A stretch of DNA of 64,000 nt, from positions 1-64,000 of the forward strand of contig CAMJRR010000008.1 of assembly GCA_946408345.1 (NCBI GenBank), written 5' to 3'. Source of the stretch: an uncultured Bacteroidales bacterium (GTDB lineage Bacteria; Bacteroidota; Bacteroidia; Bacteroidales; F082). The stretch's first letter is position 1. Each line of letters begins with the position of its first letter. Below the pieces are notes generated by a model, which made no database searches, was not told where the DNA came from, and saw nothing but the letters and a program-made list of their open reading frames with translations. Made by a program: the position numbers and the translations under genes. Shown piece by piece: positions 9,379 to 16,910 of this stretch.

Positions 9379-9879
9379 TCAAATATCCTCGATTTCCTCT
9401 ATGGTTAGACCCGTGTATTTGGAGATTTGTTGGGAACTCATTCCGTCTTTTTTCATACGAATCGCTGTTTGTACCAAACTTTTATGAGCAGCAGTCTCCT
9501 TGAGAACCACTTCATTCTTCTCCCATTCTTCCCAATTCGTCTCTGCGATATATCGATTCACTTGATCAAGCAAATGAGGTAACTCTTGTTGAATAATCTC
9601 CCACACTGTTTTGACGTTAATCTGATAATAGTCGTGTACGAGAACATGGCGCAACTTCATTATCCCATTCCAATCTGTTTCAGGATGATTCTTGCAAAAT
9701 TCCTTTGTCAAGTGGAAAGCTGCTTCACCAACAATTTCAATGTTTTTCACCACAGCATAAAACAACACGTCACCCATGTGTAAGTCATCGCAAGTCTTGC
9801 CCTCGGTAAACTTGAAAACCTTATTGATTGCCTCAACAATATGCTCCAGTCGGGTACGGTCTTTAAGCGGCTCTCTCAT
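9379..9879 (-). CDS. HepT-like toxin (DUF86) with an unusual C-terminal tail
   Basis: A 166-residue protein. Residues 1-115 form the HepT/DUF86 helical domain with the RX4HXY catalytic motif of HEPN RNases (RHVLVHDYY). Its start overlaps the end of mntA by 17 bp, the usual antitoxin-toxin order and coupling. In the MntA/HepT system the nucleotidyltransferase AMPylates the toxin next to this motif. The last 45 residues (AIRMKKDGMSSQQISKYTGLTIEEIEDI region) are not part of HepT; they resemble the MLxxGxSxEEIxxxTGLSxEEI tail often seen on Rpn/PD-(D/E)XK transposase-like proteins. The family fit is good; the role of the tail is unknown. Confidence 0.85.
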   Translation of the reverse strand: MREPLKDRTRLEHIVEAINKVFKFTEGKTCDDLHMGDVLFYAVVKNIEIVGEAAFHLTKEFCKNHPETDWNGIMKLRHVLVHDYYQINVKTVWEIIQQELPHLLDQVNRYIAETNWEEWEKNEVVLKETAAHKSLVQTAIRMKKDGMSSQQISKYTGLTIEEIEDI

Positions 9880-10159
9880 AAATCAATATTTTATCATGAT
9901 TAACACTATCAACTGCAAAAGGAGCCAAACAGCCTTCTTCCACGAAATCCACGCTTCTGTCAAGCAAATCCTCAAGATCATTCCACATGCCAAAAAACTT
10001 CAATCCAATGGGTTTGGAACGGTCGAGAACGACAAGAATATCCACATCGCTCAACGGTGTTTCCTCGCCACGGGCAAACGAACCGAACAACCATGCCTTA
10101 AGCACGGGTTGATTGACAAAATACTTTGAGACAATATGCCGAATCTCTTCTTTGTCCAT
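9863..10159 (-). CDS. MntA-like minimal nucleotidyltransferase antitoxin
   Basis: A 98-residue minimal nucleotidyltransferase with the GSX10DXD motif (GSFARGEETPLSDVD) and a third acidic residue in VDFVEEG. I place the start at 10159 (MDKEEIRH): the -7 box TATTTTTG at 10184-10191 lies inside the longer frame starting at 10195, so the upstream ATG would not be transcribed. Known MntA proteins neutralise HepT by tri-AMPylation. The gene overlaps the HepT gene by 17 bp. Confidence 0.87.
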   Translation of the reverse strand: MDKEEIRHIVSKYFVNQPVLKAWLFGSFARGEETPLSDVDILVVLDRSKPIGLKFFGMWNDLEDLLDRSVDFVEEGCLAPFAVDSVNHDKILIYERAA

Positions 10160-10183
10160 TTTGATTTGAATCTTTTCCAGCCG

Positions 10184-10191
10184 CAAAAATA
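10184..10191 (-). promoter_or_regulatory. -7 box (TATTTTTG) for the mntA-hepT operon
   Basis: Minus-strand TATTTTTG, 24 bp before the chosen mntA start. Confidence 0.6.
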
Positions 10192-10232
10192 ACATTTTTT
10201 CGTCAATTTCTCTTGTTTTTCCAAAAAAGGCG

Positions 10233-10240
10233 TATTTTTG
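10233..10240 (+). promoter_or_regulatory. -7 box (TATTTTTG) for the 6S-like RNA candidate
   Basis: Plus-strand TATTTTTG about 45 bp before the first stem of the structured region and far (290 bp) from the next ORF, as expected for an RNA gene. Confidence 0.55.
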
Positions 10241-10246
10241 CAGCGG

Positions 10247-10470
10247 TTCTTTGGTGGAGTTTTGCCGCCGTAATTTATCGAACTAAGAAGCGTTATGCTT
10301 GACTTGTGAATGAAAACGTAGGAAATTTTCATTGAAGTAACAAGGATGGTATAATGGTTCACGCTGTTTAGCGTGGGCTTTTATCCTTTCTTTTACTTCG
10401 GGTTTTTCCTACGACCTTCATTCATAGATTGGTATATCAGTGCCACGCTTCTTTTGTAGATTATTGTCCT
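10247..10470 (+). ncRNA. Structured RNA candidate, rod-shaped, 6S-like
   Basis: The 330-bp gap between mntA and the lipoprotein holds one long, nested, imperfect hairpin: AAGAAGCG 10285-10292 with CGCTTCTT 10446-10453; GAATGAA...CGTAGGAAA 10308-10325 with its complement at 10403-10423; GAAGTAA 10334-10340 with TTACTTC 10393-10399; a short AAGGAT/ATCCTT helix; and CACGCT/AGCGTG closed by GTTT at 10360-10375. Large internal loops separate the helices. A TAnnTTTG promoter lies just upstream. A long bulged rod of this size is the shape of 6S RNA, which binds RNA polymerase. The 5' and 3' ends are estimates; a second small hairpin (GGGGGTGC / TGCTCCC, about 10470-10505) may also belong to it. Confidence 0.5.
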
Positions 10471-10530
10471 TGGGGGTGCTGAAAAGGAAACATTAAAAGT
10501 TGCTCCCGTCACAAATTTAGGGAAAATAAG

Positions 10531-11235
10531 ATGAGAAATAAGATTCAAACATGTTTGTTTTTATTGTTGAGCGGCATTATTTTCCTTGCATTGCCGAGTT
10601 GCAAAAAAGACCCTATTAATAACCCTGATAACCCTGGTTCAACAGACAACCCGACTCCGGACAATCCTACTCCGGATAATCCGACAGTGGGCGATACAAC
10701 AAACTGGGATCTTGTAGATTTTGCATTCAGAGATCTTGTTGGTGCATTTGGACTGGATACTGTCGGCAAGACAAAAACTCTTCAAATGTCTTATCCTTTC
10801 AACGAAGGAGACTATATGGTCGATAATTTCGAACCTCAAACGAAACAAGATACAATGTATGCCAACGGAGTTTACCACTACACCGGTTCTGATGAGTCTA
10901 TTCCGAGAGAAATGCCTTACAGGGTAATGTGGACAAGAACGAAGATTGCCGGGCAGGATGCTGCACGATTAGAATATCAATATAACAATAAGGATGCAGC
11001 CTATTGGCCTACCCCTGATTATATGTATCTTGTGCCGGGACAAAAAGGTGACAATGCTATGCAGATGATTGTTACTGAAGCAGGATTTGGCACAGGAATA
11101 GGATATGGTTCAATGGGCAGTGGAACAGCAGATATAACTGGCAGCAATGCTGAATGTTTTGTTGCTTCATCGTCAGATTATTTATTTAGTAATCCTTTCA
11201 ATGTGAACATTAAAGCAAATTATCCAAAACCATAG
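10531..11235 (+). CDS. Lipoprotein of unknown function with a PDNPT repeat linker
   Basis: A 234-residue lipoprotein: lipobox LPSC at about residue 24, followed by a linker of PDNPTPDNPT repeats (15-bp tandem DNA repeat near 10650-10685), then a domain of about 180 residues rich in Tyr, Asp and Gly. I do not recognise the domain. The linker suggests surface display. A terminator follows at 11281-11307. The gene stands alone between the RNA candidate and the second copy of the leader repeat. Confidence 0.75.
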   Translation: MRNKIQTCLFLLLSGIIFLALPSCKKDPINNPDNPGSTDNPTPDNPTPDNPTVGDTTNWDLVDFAFRDLVGAFGLDTVGKTKTLQMSYPFNEGDYMVDNFEPQTKQDTMYANGVYHYTGSDESIPREMPYRVMWTRTKIAGQDAARLEYQYNNKDAAYWPTPDYMYLVPGQKGDNAMQMIVTEAGFGTGIGYGSMGSGTADITGSNAECFVASSSDYLFSNPFNVNIKANYPKP

Positions 11236-11280
11236 TATGTAAAGGCTAAGTAGAGGATTCGCAATCCCTAAAACGAATAT

Positions 11281-11317
11281 CCCCGCAGGAAGACCTTTCT
11301 TGCGGGGTTTGTTTTTC
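11281..11317 (+). terminator. Intrinsic terminator of the lipoprotein gene
   Basis: CCCCGCA...TGCGGGG with internal pairing GGAA/TTTC, followed by a T-rich run. Confidence 0.85.
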
Positions 11318-11351
11318 TATTCTCCCAACAACCACTTCCAAAGCGGCACTA

Positions 11352-11390
11352 CATTGTCTTCATCTCAGCGTGGTGCGGCTTGGTTTGCGG
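11352..11390 (-). repeat. Leader repeat, copy 2
   Basis: Same repeat as 9288-9327 (35 identical bases, then a one-T difference, then GCGG), in the same orientation. On the minus strand it is preceded by TATTTTCG (11394-11401), a near match to TAnnTTTG. No recognisable gene follows it; a transcript starting here would meet the 11281-11307 hairpin after about 110 nt. Confidence 0.85.
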
Positions 11391-11447
11391 GAACGAAAAT
11401 AAAGTTTTTTGTTGTGAAACAAATCTGCCGCAAATCTTACAAAAATA

Positions 11448-11927
11448 TCAATATTCCACCTTATCCTGCTTCGATTCCCAAGCGTGAAAAGTCTCAATAG
11501 CCTCATCGCGCAGCAAAGGAATGAACGGTACAGAACGCTCGGTTATGTGCTGCTCCAACTCTTTGTAGATGAAGTCGTCGGCGAAGTCAATGGCGGCGGC
11601 ATCCTTTTTCGTGTTGCCGTAATAGATCCGCTTGATATGTGCCCAATAGATGGCGCCAAGGCACATGGGGCAAGGCTCGCAGGAGGTATAGATGACGCAG
11701 TCCGAGAGGTCGAAGGTGCCCAGTTTGCGGCAGGCCTGGCGGATGGTGTTTACCTCGGCATGGGCCGTGGGGTCATTATCGCGAGTGACGCTATTCGAGC
11801 TGCCAGCGATGATTTCTCCGTCTTTCACGATGACTGCCCCGAAGGGACCGCCACCGTTTTTCACGCTCTCGTCGGCGAGGCGGATGGCCTCGCGCATGTA
11901 TTCTTTATCTTGTTCTGTGATGTTCAT
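11448..11927 (-). CDS. guaD: Guanine deaminase (cytidine-deaminase fold)
   Basis: A 159-residue cytosolic zinc enzyme. HAE (zinc His plus catalytic Glu) and PCPMC (two zinc Cys) are in the expected order, and the C-terminal swapped helix region (FADDFIYKELEQ) fits the Bacillus-type guanine deaminase that turns guanine into xanthine. TadA-like tRNA adenosine deaminases share the core but lack this tail pattern. Single gene, converging with the leader repeat region. Confidence 0.85.
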   Translation of the reverse strand: MNITEQDKEYMREAIRLADESVKNGGGPFGAVIVKDGEIIAGSSNSVTRDNDPTAHAEVNTIRQACRKLGTFDLSDCVIYTSCEPCPMCLGAIYWAHIKRIYYGNTKKDAAAIDFADDFIYKELEQHITERSVPFIPLLRDEAIETFHAWESKQDKVEY

Positions 11928-11994
11928 GGCTGTGTGTGTTTAGTGCAGGGACTGACATCGCCAGCTTATTGGTCTGTCGTTCCTATGGGACTCT

Positions 11995-14223
11995 TTATTT
12001 TCTGTATCGGGCTTCAAGTTCTGCGCGATATTTGTCGGCAATCTCCTTGGCCAAAGCTACGCCATCGCCTTGAGGCTCGGCGCTGAAAGTGCCAAGGCGT
12101 TCACGCCACCACTGACCTTCATATTTGCAGATACGTTCGTGGTAGGCCTTCTCATCGAAGGGCTTTTTGGCATCGATGGCGGCATCCACATCCTTGAAGA
12201 ATTCCTTCCAACGGTAGACGTAATAGGTCGCGGTGAGACCCGCCCAAGCACGGCTGGCGTATTCGTTGAGCAGAGCATCTTCCTCGCCCCAAGTGGTGAT
12301 GATGTTGCGGGCGTTACTCTCGAAGTAGTCCTTGTCTTCTTCGGTGGTGCCAATGGCTCTCGCATCGCGAATCCAGCGGCCCACAAGGAAGGCGCTCTCC
12401 GTGGCCAAGATGACATCGGTGTCATCAAGGATGGAGATCATGGTCTGCTCAATCTGATGTAGTGTCTCATAGTCGCCTTCGCGGTATGCCTTTACATAAT
12501 CGGCATAAAGGTCGCTGAAGTAGTTGCCCAGCAACTGCCTCGTGATGTTGACGGCATCGAAGTGGCGCGTGCGGGTGGCGCAGTCGGCAGCCAGAAGGTC
12601 GTCCAAGGCATCCAACAAGGTGATATTGTTGTACTTATAGGTCGGGGCGATGTAATATTGGCGGTATTCGTCAATGTTGCCCATGGTTGGTCTTTGGTTG
12701 ATGCGGACGGTCTGACCCGGCGACGACACCTTATTATATACGCTGTCGGCTAGCAAGGTCCAAGCGGCCCTCATGTTCGGGTCTTCCTTGCCGCCACGTT
12801 GGTCAGCGAGGCACTTCACCCACGCATCCACATCCTTGGTGAGCGGGTTGTCCCAGGCCTTCTCGAAGACATACTCATACATGAAGGGGTTGCAGTCGAA
12901 GCCCTCAAGCGTTGAGCCGATGCCGATGAAGTTGTCGCCACCTTTATCGAAGGCGCGTTCGATCCTGACATTCACCGTGTCGAGGTTGCCAGCCAGCATG
13001 GAGTTGCCGCCAAAGTTACCGAGGTAGCACCAGATGTAAGGCACACCGTAATAGGAATTCGTTCTTTCCCACACAGGTTGTCGTTCGCAGTAGTAATCGA
13101 GCATGATGTGTCTGTCTTTCGGCATGGAGGTGATGTAGGCCTCGATGCGGTTGTCGACTTCCCAATATTGGCGCTCGTTCCAGAACAGCCACGCCATCTC
13201 AAGCCACTTGGCCTCAGGGTCAGCAGCTTCAAGCGACTCATAGACCTGACGGCTCACGCGGGCGAGATAATCAGGCTCCCAGCTCGGCGGGATGAGTTCG
13301 TTGAAGATGTCAATGCCATAGATATGGTCGGTGCCGTAGAACTCGGTCTGTTTGTCGATGAATTTCTTCTGGATTTCGGTGTAAAGCGGGTCGAGGGGGT
13401 CAAGGAACTTGCACCAGCAGATGCTGTCGAAGCCTGCCCAGTCGCCCAAAGAAGCCAATGGTGCATCAGGATAAAGCCTTGTGATGCAAGGTGGCACGTG
13501 ACCAGCAAATCCAGGCAACACAGGCTTCATGTTGAGTTCGCGCTCACGGGCAACAATTTGCTTTTGGAGTTCCTTTTGGTTTTCAAGCCATGACATAGGC
13601 AATGGTCCACCCCAACGGTCGATATTCTGCATGCGGTGCCAAGGCAGATGCGCCGGACCAGTGAAATAACTGCGAATCTCCTCGTCAGTGAGGCCGAGTT
13701 CGCTCCACACTTCATACCACACGCTCTCCTGACCCGTGATGGCTAAAGGAAGATTAATGCCGTTAAGAGCCATCCAGTCGATAAAATGCTCCCACTGCGA
13801 CCAGTCCCACCATGGCAATGTGTAACCGAAAGTGCAGTAATTCAAGAAGAAACGATCAGGCACGCGGGCACTCAGGCTGACCTTTGCGGGCACATTAGGC
13901 AACGTAGAGGGAATCTGCAAAGGTTCCTCTTTGAACCACGAGTATTGCGCCATGCAGTAGTATTTCAAGTAATAATTGAGGCCGACAGCCATACTGTTGG
14001 CGTTATTGCCACGAATGACAAGTTTCTTGCCCTTCGTCTCGATTTCAAAACGGTCAACAGTGTCGTTTTCAAGCCTTTCGAGAACAATGTTTTCGGAATA
14101 CTCAGGCACAACGCGGTTCACCAGTCCGCGCATGGCGATGACTTCGGGATCGGTTTCGGCCTTCTTTGTGCAAGAAAAAAACAACACGAGGCTCAATAGG
14201 GTGATGAGGTAGAGTTTTTTCAT
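11995..14223 (-). CDS. Alpha-N-acetylglucosaminidase lipoprotein (GH89, NAGLU-like)
   Basis: A 742-residue lipoprotein. The ATG at 14223 puts the lipobox (FFSC) directly after a hydrophobic core; a frame start at 14268 would add 15 residues and is rejected. NAGLU_N, a TIM-barrel and a helical C-domain are recognisable: WMALNGINLPLAITGQE, WFWNERQYW-like FWNERQYW, and IGSTLEGF with a probable catalytic Glu. GH89 removes terminal alpha-linked GlcNAc, as found on mucin and heparan fragments. With the GH95 enzyme it suggests host-glycan use, although no SusCD pair is nearby. Confidence 0.92.
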   Translation of the reverse strand: MKKLYLITLLSLVLFFSCTKKAETDPEVIAMRGLVNRVVPEYSENIVLERLENDTVDRFEIETKGKKLVIRGNNANSMAVGLNYYLKYYCMAQYSWFKEEPLQIPSTLPNVPAKVSLSARVPDRFFLNYCTFGYTLPWWDWSQWEHFIDWMALNGINLPLAITGQESVWYEVWSELGLTDEEIRSYFTGPAHLPWHRMQNIDRWGGPLPMSWLENQKELQKQIVARERELNMKPVLPGFAGHVPPCITRLYPDAPLASLGDWAGFDSICWCKFLDPLDPLYTEIQKKFIDKQTEFYGTDHIYGIDIFNELIPPSWEPDYLARVSRQVYESLEAADPEAKWLEMAWLFWNERQYWEVDNRIEAYITSMPKDRHIMLDYYCERQPVWERTNSYYGVPYIWCYLGNFGGNSMLAGNLDTVNVRIERAFDKGGDNFIGIGSTLEGFDCNPFMYEYVFEKAWDNPLTKDVDAWVKCLADQRGGKEDPNMRAAWTLLADSVYNKVSSPGQTVRINQRPTMGNIDEYRQYYIAPTYKYNNITLLDALDDLLAADCATRTRHFDAVNITRQLLGNYFSDLYADYVKAYREGDYETLHQIEQTMISILDDTDVILATESAFLVGRWIRDARAIGTTEEDKDYFESNARNIITTWGEEDALLNEYASRAWAGLTATYYVYRWKEFFKDVDAAIDAKKPFDEKAYHERICKYEGQWWRERLGTFSAEPQGDGVALAKEIADKYRAELEARYRK

Positions 14224-14293
14224 CGGATTAATAATTTGTTTGGGGCAAAAATAGTGTTTTTTCTCCAATTCTGATTTATCGCCAAATATTTCC

Positions 14294-14301
14294 TATTTTT
14301 G
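14294..14301 (+). promoter_or_regulatory. -7 box (TATTTTTG) five bases before the RNase H start
   Basis: The box ends at 14301 and the ATG is at 14307, so the predicted transcription start falls at or next to the start codon, suggesting a leaderless mRNA. Confidence 0.6.
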
Positions 14302-14306
14302 CGCCC

Positions 14307-14945
14307 ATGTCAAAAAACAAATTTTATGTCGTTTGGAAAGGCCGCAACCCAGGTGTTTACGGCCGTTGGGAGGACTGCAAGAAAGAGATAGAAGGCTTCG
14401 CGGGTGCTTTGTATAAAGGCTTCCCCGACAAGGCCAGTGCCGAGGCTGCTTTTGCAAAAGGCTTTGCTGGATTCGAAAAGAAAACAACGCCTCTGGTCGA
14501 CTTGACACAGGTCAAAGAGAAGCCTGTCAGTTCTGCTGTTGCAGTCGATGCGGCTTGTTCGGGCAATCCTGGCAAGATGGAATATCAAGGCTTGTTTGTG
14601 GATTTCGGCACGCAGCCTGCCTCGACCGTACTGCTGTTCAAGAGTCCCGTTTTCGAAAACGGCACCAACAACATCGGGGAATTTTTGGCTATCGTCCATG
14701 CCTTAGCTTGGATGAAGCAGAAACGGGTGCAATATCCCATCTACAGCGATTCGGTCAACGCACAGAAGTGGGTTCGTGAAAAGAAATGCAAGACCAAACT
14801 ACAGCCTAACGCCAAAAACGAGTACCTATTCGAACTCATTGTCCGTGCAGAGAAATGGTTGAATGAGAACGCCATAGAAGTGCCTATTCTGAAGTGGAAA
14901 ACGGAAATTTGGGGCGAAATTCCCGCAGATTTTGGTAGGAAATGA
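14307..14945 (+). CDS. rnhA: Ribonuclease H1 with N-terminal viroplasmin (hybrid-binding) domain
   Basis: A 212-residue enzyme that degrades RNA in RNA:DNA hybrids. The N-terminal hybrid-binding domain starts at KFYVVWKGRNPGVY (residues 5-50). The nuclease domain has the four acidic residues: Asp in VDAAC, Glu in NNIGEF, Asp in YSDSV and Asp in IPADFGRK. The start at 14307 is supported because the viroplasmin fold begins right after it. The promoter is so close that the mRNA may be leaderless. Confidence 0.93.
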   Translation: MSKNKFYVVWKGRNPGVYGRWEDCKKEIEGFAGALYKGFPDKASAEAAFAKGFAGFEKKTTPLVDLTQVKEKPVSSAVAVDAACSGNPGKMEYQGLFVDFGTQPASTVLLFKSPVFENGTNNIGEFLAIVHALAWMKQKRVQYPIYSDSVNAQKWVREKKCKTKLQPNAKNEYLFELIVRAEKWLNENAIEVPILKWKTEIWGEIPADFGRK

Positions 14946-14982
14946 AAAATAGTCTTACTTTTACCGCCTAAAACAAGATAGA

Positions 14983-15723
14983 ATGCTGAAATATGATTCA
15001 TATTATTTCCAATGTCCACATTGCCAGGCTTGGCTCGAAGGTCGCAACCTAAAGGCGGAGATGGTCAACCAGTCTATCTTGTATTCAGATGGCAAAGTGC
15101 TGAACGACAATTTGATAACCACACCCCAGAAAATGGTAATGTGCCCTTCGTGCGGCCACATTTTTTGGGTTGAGAAACCAGAAGAGCCATTTATTACTTA
15201 TGAAAAACCTGAAGCAGAGGTCTATTCTTGGAACACTTGGCGTTTCTTCGGAATCAGTTTTTCCGATAACAAAGGAAAAATGGCATTGGTCAACCATTAC
15301 AAGACCTTCTTAAAAAAGAGCCACTACGATCCAAAGAAAGAGATTTATTTGCGTCGTTTCCTGTGGTGGGCCTACAATGACCTGCACCGCAACCACCAAC
15401 ATGTACGCTTGAAATACCTGCTCAATGGCTTCATGAGTTTCGGTGTATGGCATTGCAACCGAAAACTAATACTTGAGGGTGAAAAACTATTCATCAAAAA
15501 CCATAAAGATTTCACAGAGAACCTAAAACGCTTGTTAGCTTTATTGGAGAAACATCCTGACGAGCAAATAGACCTTGAAGTGCCTGAAATTTACCGTGAG
15601 CTTCGCCAATTTGACAAAGCGAAAGAACTATTGGACCAAGTAGGCAGCCGCACACACTTCACTAACGAAATGCTACGCCATTCCAAATGGAAAGATGCTC
15701 GGGTGTTTATGGTGACGGGATGA
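14983..15723 (+). CDS. Zinc-ribbon protein of unknown function
   Basis: A 246-residue soluble protein. CPHC near residue 11 and CPSC near residue 54 form a two-knuckle zinc ribbon. The C-terminal half is helical with TPR-like spacing (RLLALLEKHPDEQIDLEVPEIYRELRQFDKAKELLDQ). I do not recognise the family. It follows rnhA by 37 bp on the same strand and may be co-transcribed. Confidence 0.7.
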   Translation: MLKYDSYYFQCPHCQAWLEGRNLKAEMVNQSILYSDGKVLNDNLITTPQKMVMCPSCGHIFWVEKPEEPFITYEKPEAEVYSWNTWRFFGISFSDNKGKMALVNHYKTFLKKSHYDPKKEIYLRRFLWWAYNDLHRNHQHVRLKYLLNGFMSFGVWHCNRKLILEGEKLFIKNHKDFTENLKRLLALLEKHPDEQIDLEVPEIYRELRQFDKAKELLDQVGSRTHFTNEMLRHSKWKDARVFMVTG

Positions 15724-15788
15724 TAAGCAAACTTAAAGTTCAAAAAAACGCTCATTATTAGAAAATCAACTGTTTTCCACTTTTTTCC

Positions 15789-15816
15789 TATTTTTGCGGT
15801 TTGTTATCGTAAGGAG
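15789..15816 (+). promoter_or_regulatory. Promoter and Shine-Dalgarno-like site of asd
   Basis: TATTTTTG at 15789-15796, then AAGGAG at 15811-15816, 5 bp before the ATG. A clear purine-rich SD is unusual in this window. Confidence 0.6.
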
Positions 15817-15821
15817 AAAAT

Positions 15822-16835
15822 ATGAAAATCGCAGTGGTGGGAGCCACCGGACTGGTCGGCTCGAAGATGCTTCAAGTACTTGACGAACAGAAGGTTCGCA
15901 TAGATGAATTGATTGTCGCCGCCTCGGAACGCTCCGTAGGCAAGGAAATCGTTTTCCAAGGCAAAACATATAAAGTGGTCAGTGTAGATGATGCCATCGC
16001 TGCCCGCCCCGACATCGCCATCTTCTCGGCAGGAGCATCGGCATCAAAACAATATGCCCCGCGTTTTGCCGAGCAGGGCACCTTCGTCGTCGACAACAGC
16101 TCGGCTTGGCGCATGGAAAAAGACGTGCCTTTGGTCGTCCCCGAAATCAACGCCGACACCATCACCACCGACACGCACATCATCGCCAACCCCAACTGTT
16201 CCACCATCCAAATGGTGATGGCCTTGGCCCCGATTCATAAGGCTTATGGCATCAAACGTTTGGTCATCGCTACTTATCAAAGCGTGAGCGGCAGCGGATT
16301 GAAAGGGATTAATCAATTGAACTATGAAGAAGGGGCGGACCTTCGACAGGCTCAGGAACCTAACACCATGAAACCCGCTTATCCCAACCAAATCTACCGT
16401 AATGTCCTCCCCCATGCCGGCGATTTCACTGACAATGACTATACCACTGAAGAAGAAAAACTTGTCAACGAGACCCGCAAGATCTTGCGTGACGACAGTA
16501 TTGCTGTCACTGCCACGGCATGCCGTGTACCTGTCACGGGAGGCCACAGCGAAGCAGTCAATGTGGAGACCTTGAAACCTTTCGAAATTGAAGAAGTGCA
16601 CAGGTTGTTGGAAAACACGCCTGGTGTCATCGTTCAAGATGATCCGAGTGCCAACCTCTACCCTATGGCCCTCACCGCCTACGACAAGGACGAGGTCTTC
16701 GTGGGCCGCATCCGCCGCGACTACAGCATCGCCAACGGCATGAACCTCTGGATTGTCAGCGACAATCTCCGCAAAGGCGCTGCCACCAATGCTGTGCAAA
16801 TCGCCAAATATTTAATAGAAACAAAACTTGTATAA
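15822..16835 (+). CDS. asd: Aspartate-semialdehyde dehydrogenase
   Basis: A 337-residue enzyme reducing aspartyl phosphate to aspartate semialdehyde for Lys/Thr/Met and diaminopimelate synthesis. It has an N-terminal Rossmann motif (VVGATGLVGSKM), catalytic Cys in NPNCSTIQM near residue 128, and the VPVTGGHSEAV segment with the active-site His. An in-frame 24-bp family A repeat (16337-16360) adds DLRQAQEP between QLNYEEG and the MKPAYPNQ segment, a loop region. The frame and the catalytic residues are intact. Confidence 0.94.
   Translation: MKIAVVGATGLVGSKMLQVLDEQKVRIDELIVAASERSVGKEIVFQGKTYKVVSVDDAIAARPDIAIFSAGASASKQYAPRFAEQGTFVVDNSSAWRMEKDVPLVVPEINADTITTDTHIIANPNCSTIQMVMALAPIHKAYGIKRLVIATYQSVSGSGLKGINQLNYEEGADLRQAQEPNTMKPAYPNQIYRNVLPHAGDFTDNDYTTEEEKLVNETRKILRDDSIAVTATACRVPVTGGHSEAVNVETLKPFEIEEVHRLLENTPGVIVQDDPSANLYPMALTAYDKDEVFVGRIRRDYSIANGMNLWIVSDNLRKGAATNAVQIAKYLIETKLV
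16337..16360 (-). repeat. Family A repeat unit inside asd
   Basis: A single 24-bp unit; on the minus strand it reads GGTTCCTGAGCC followed by TGTCGAAGGTCC. Plus-frame translation DLRQAQEP has no stop. Confidence 0.85.
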
Positions 16836-16839
16836 TTAG

Positions 16840-16908
16840 GAATTCGGAATGCTGAATGCTGAATGGCCTACCGGACCTATCATTCCGCATTCCGCATTCA
16901 TCATTCAA
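16840..16908. repeat. Inverted GAATGCTGAATG repeat before ribF
   Basis: Short direct repeats of GAATGC(T/G)GAAT on the left (16845-16864) face their complements (CATTCCGCATTCCGCATTC, 16880-16898) across a short spacer, giving a long imperfect hairpin in the asd-ribF gap. Confidence 0.6.
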
Positions 16909-16910
16909 AG

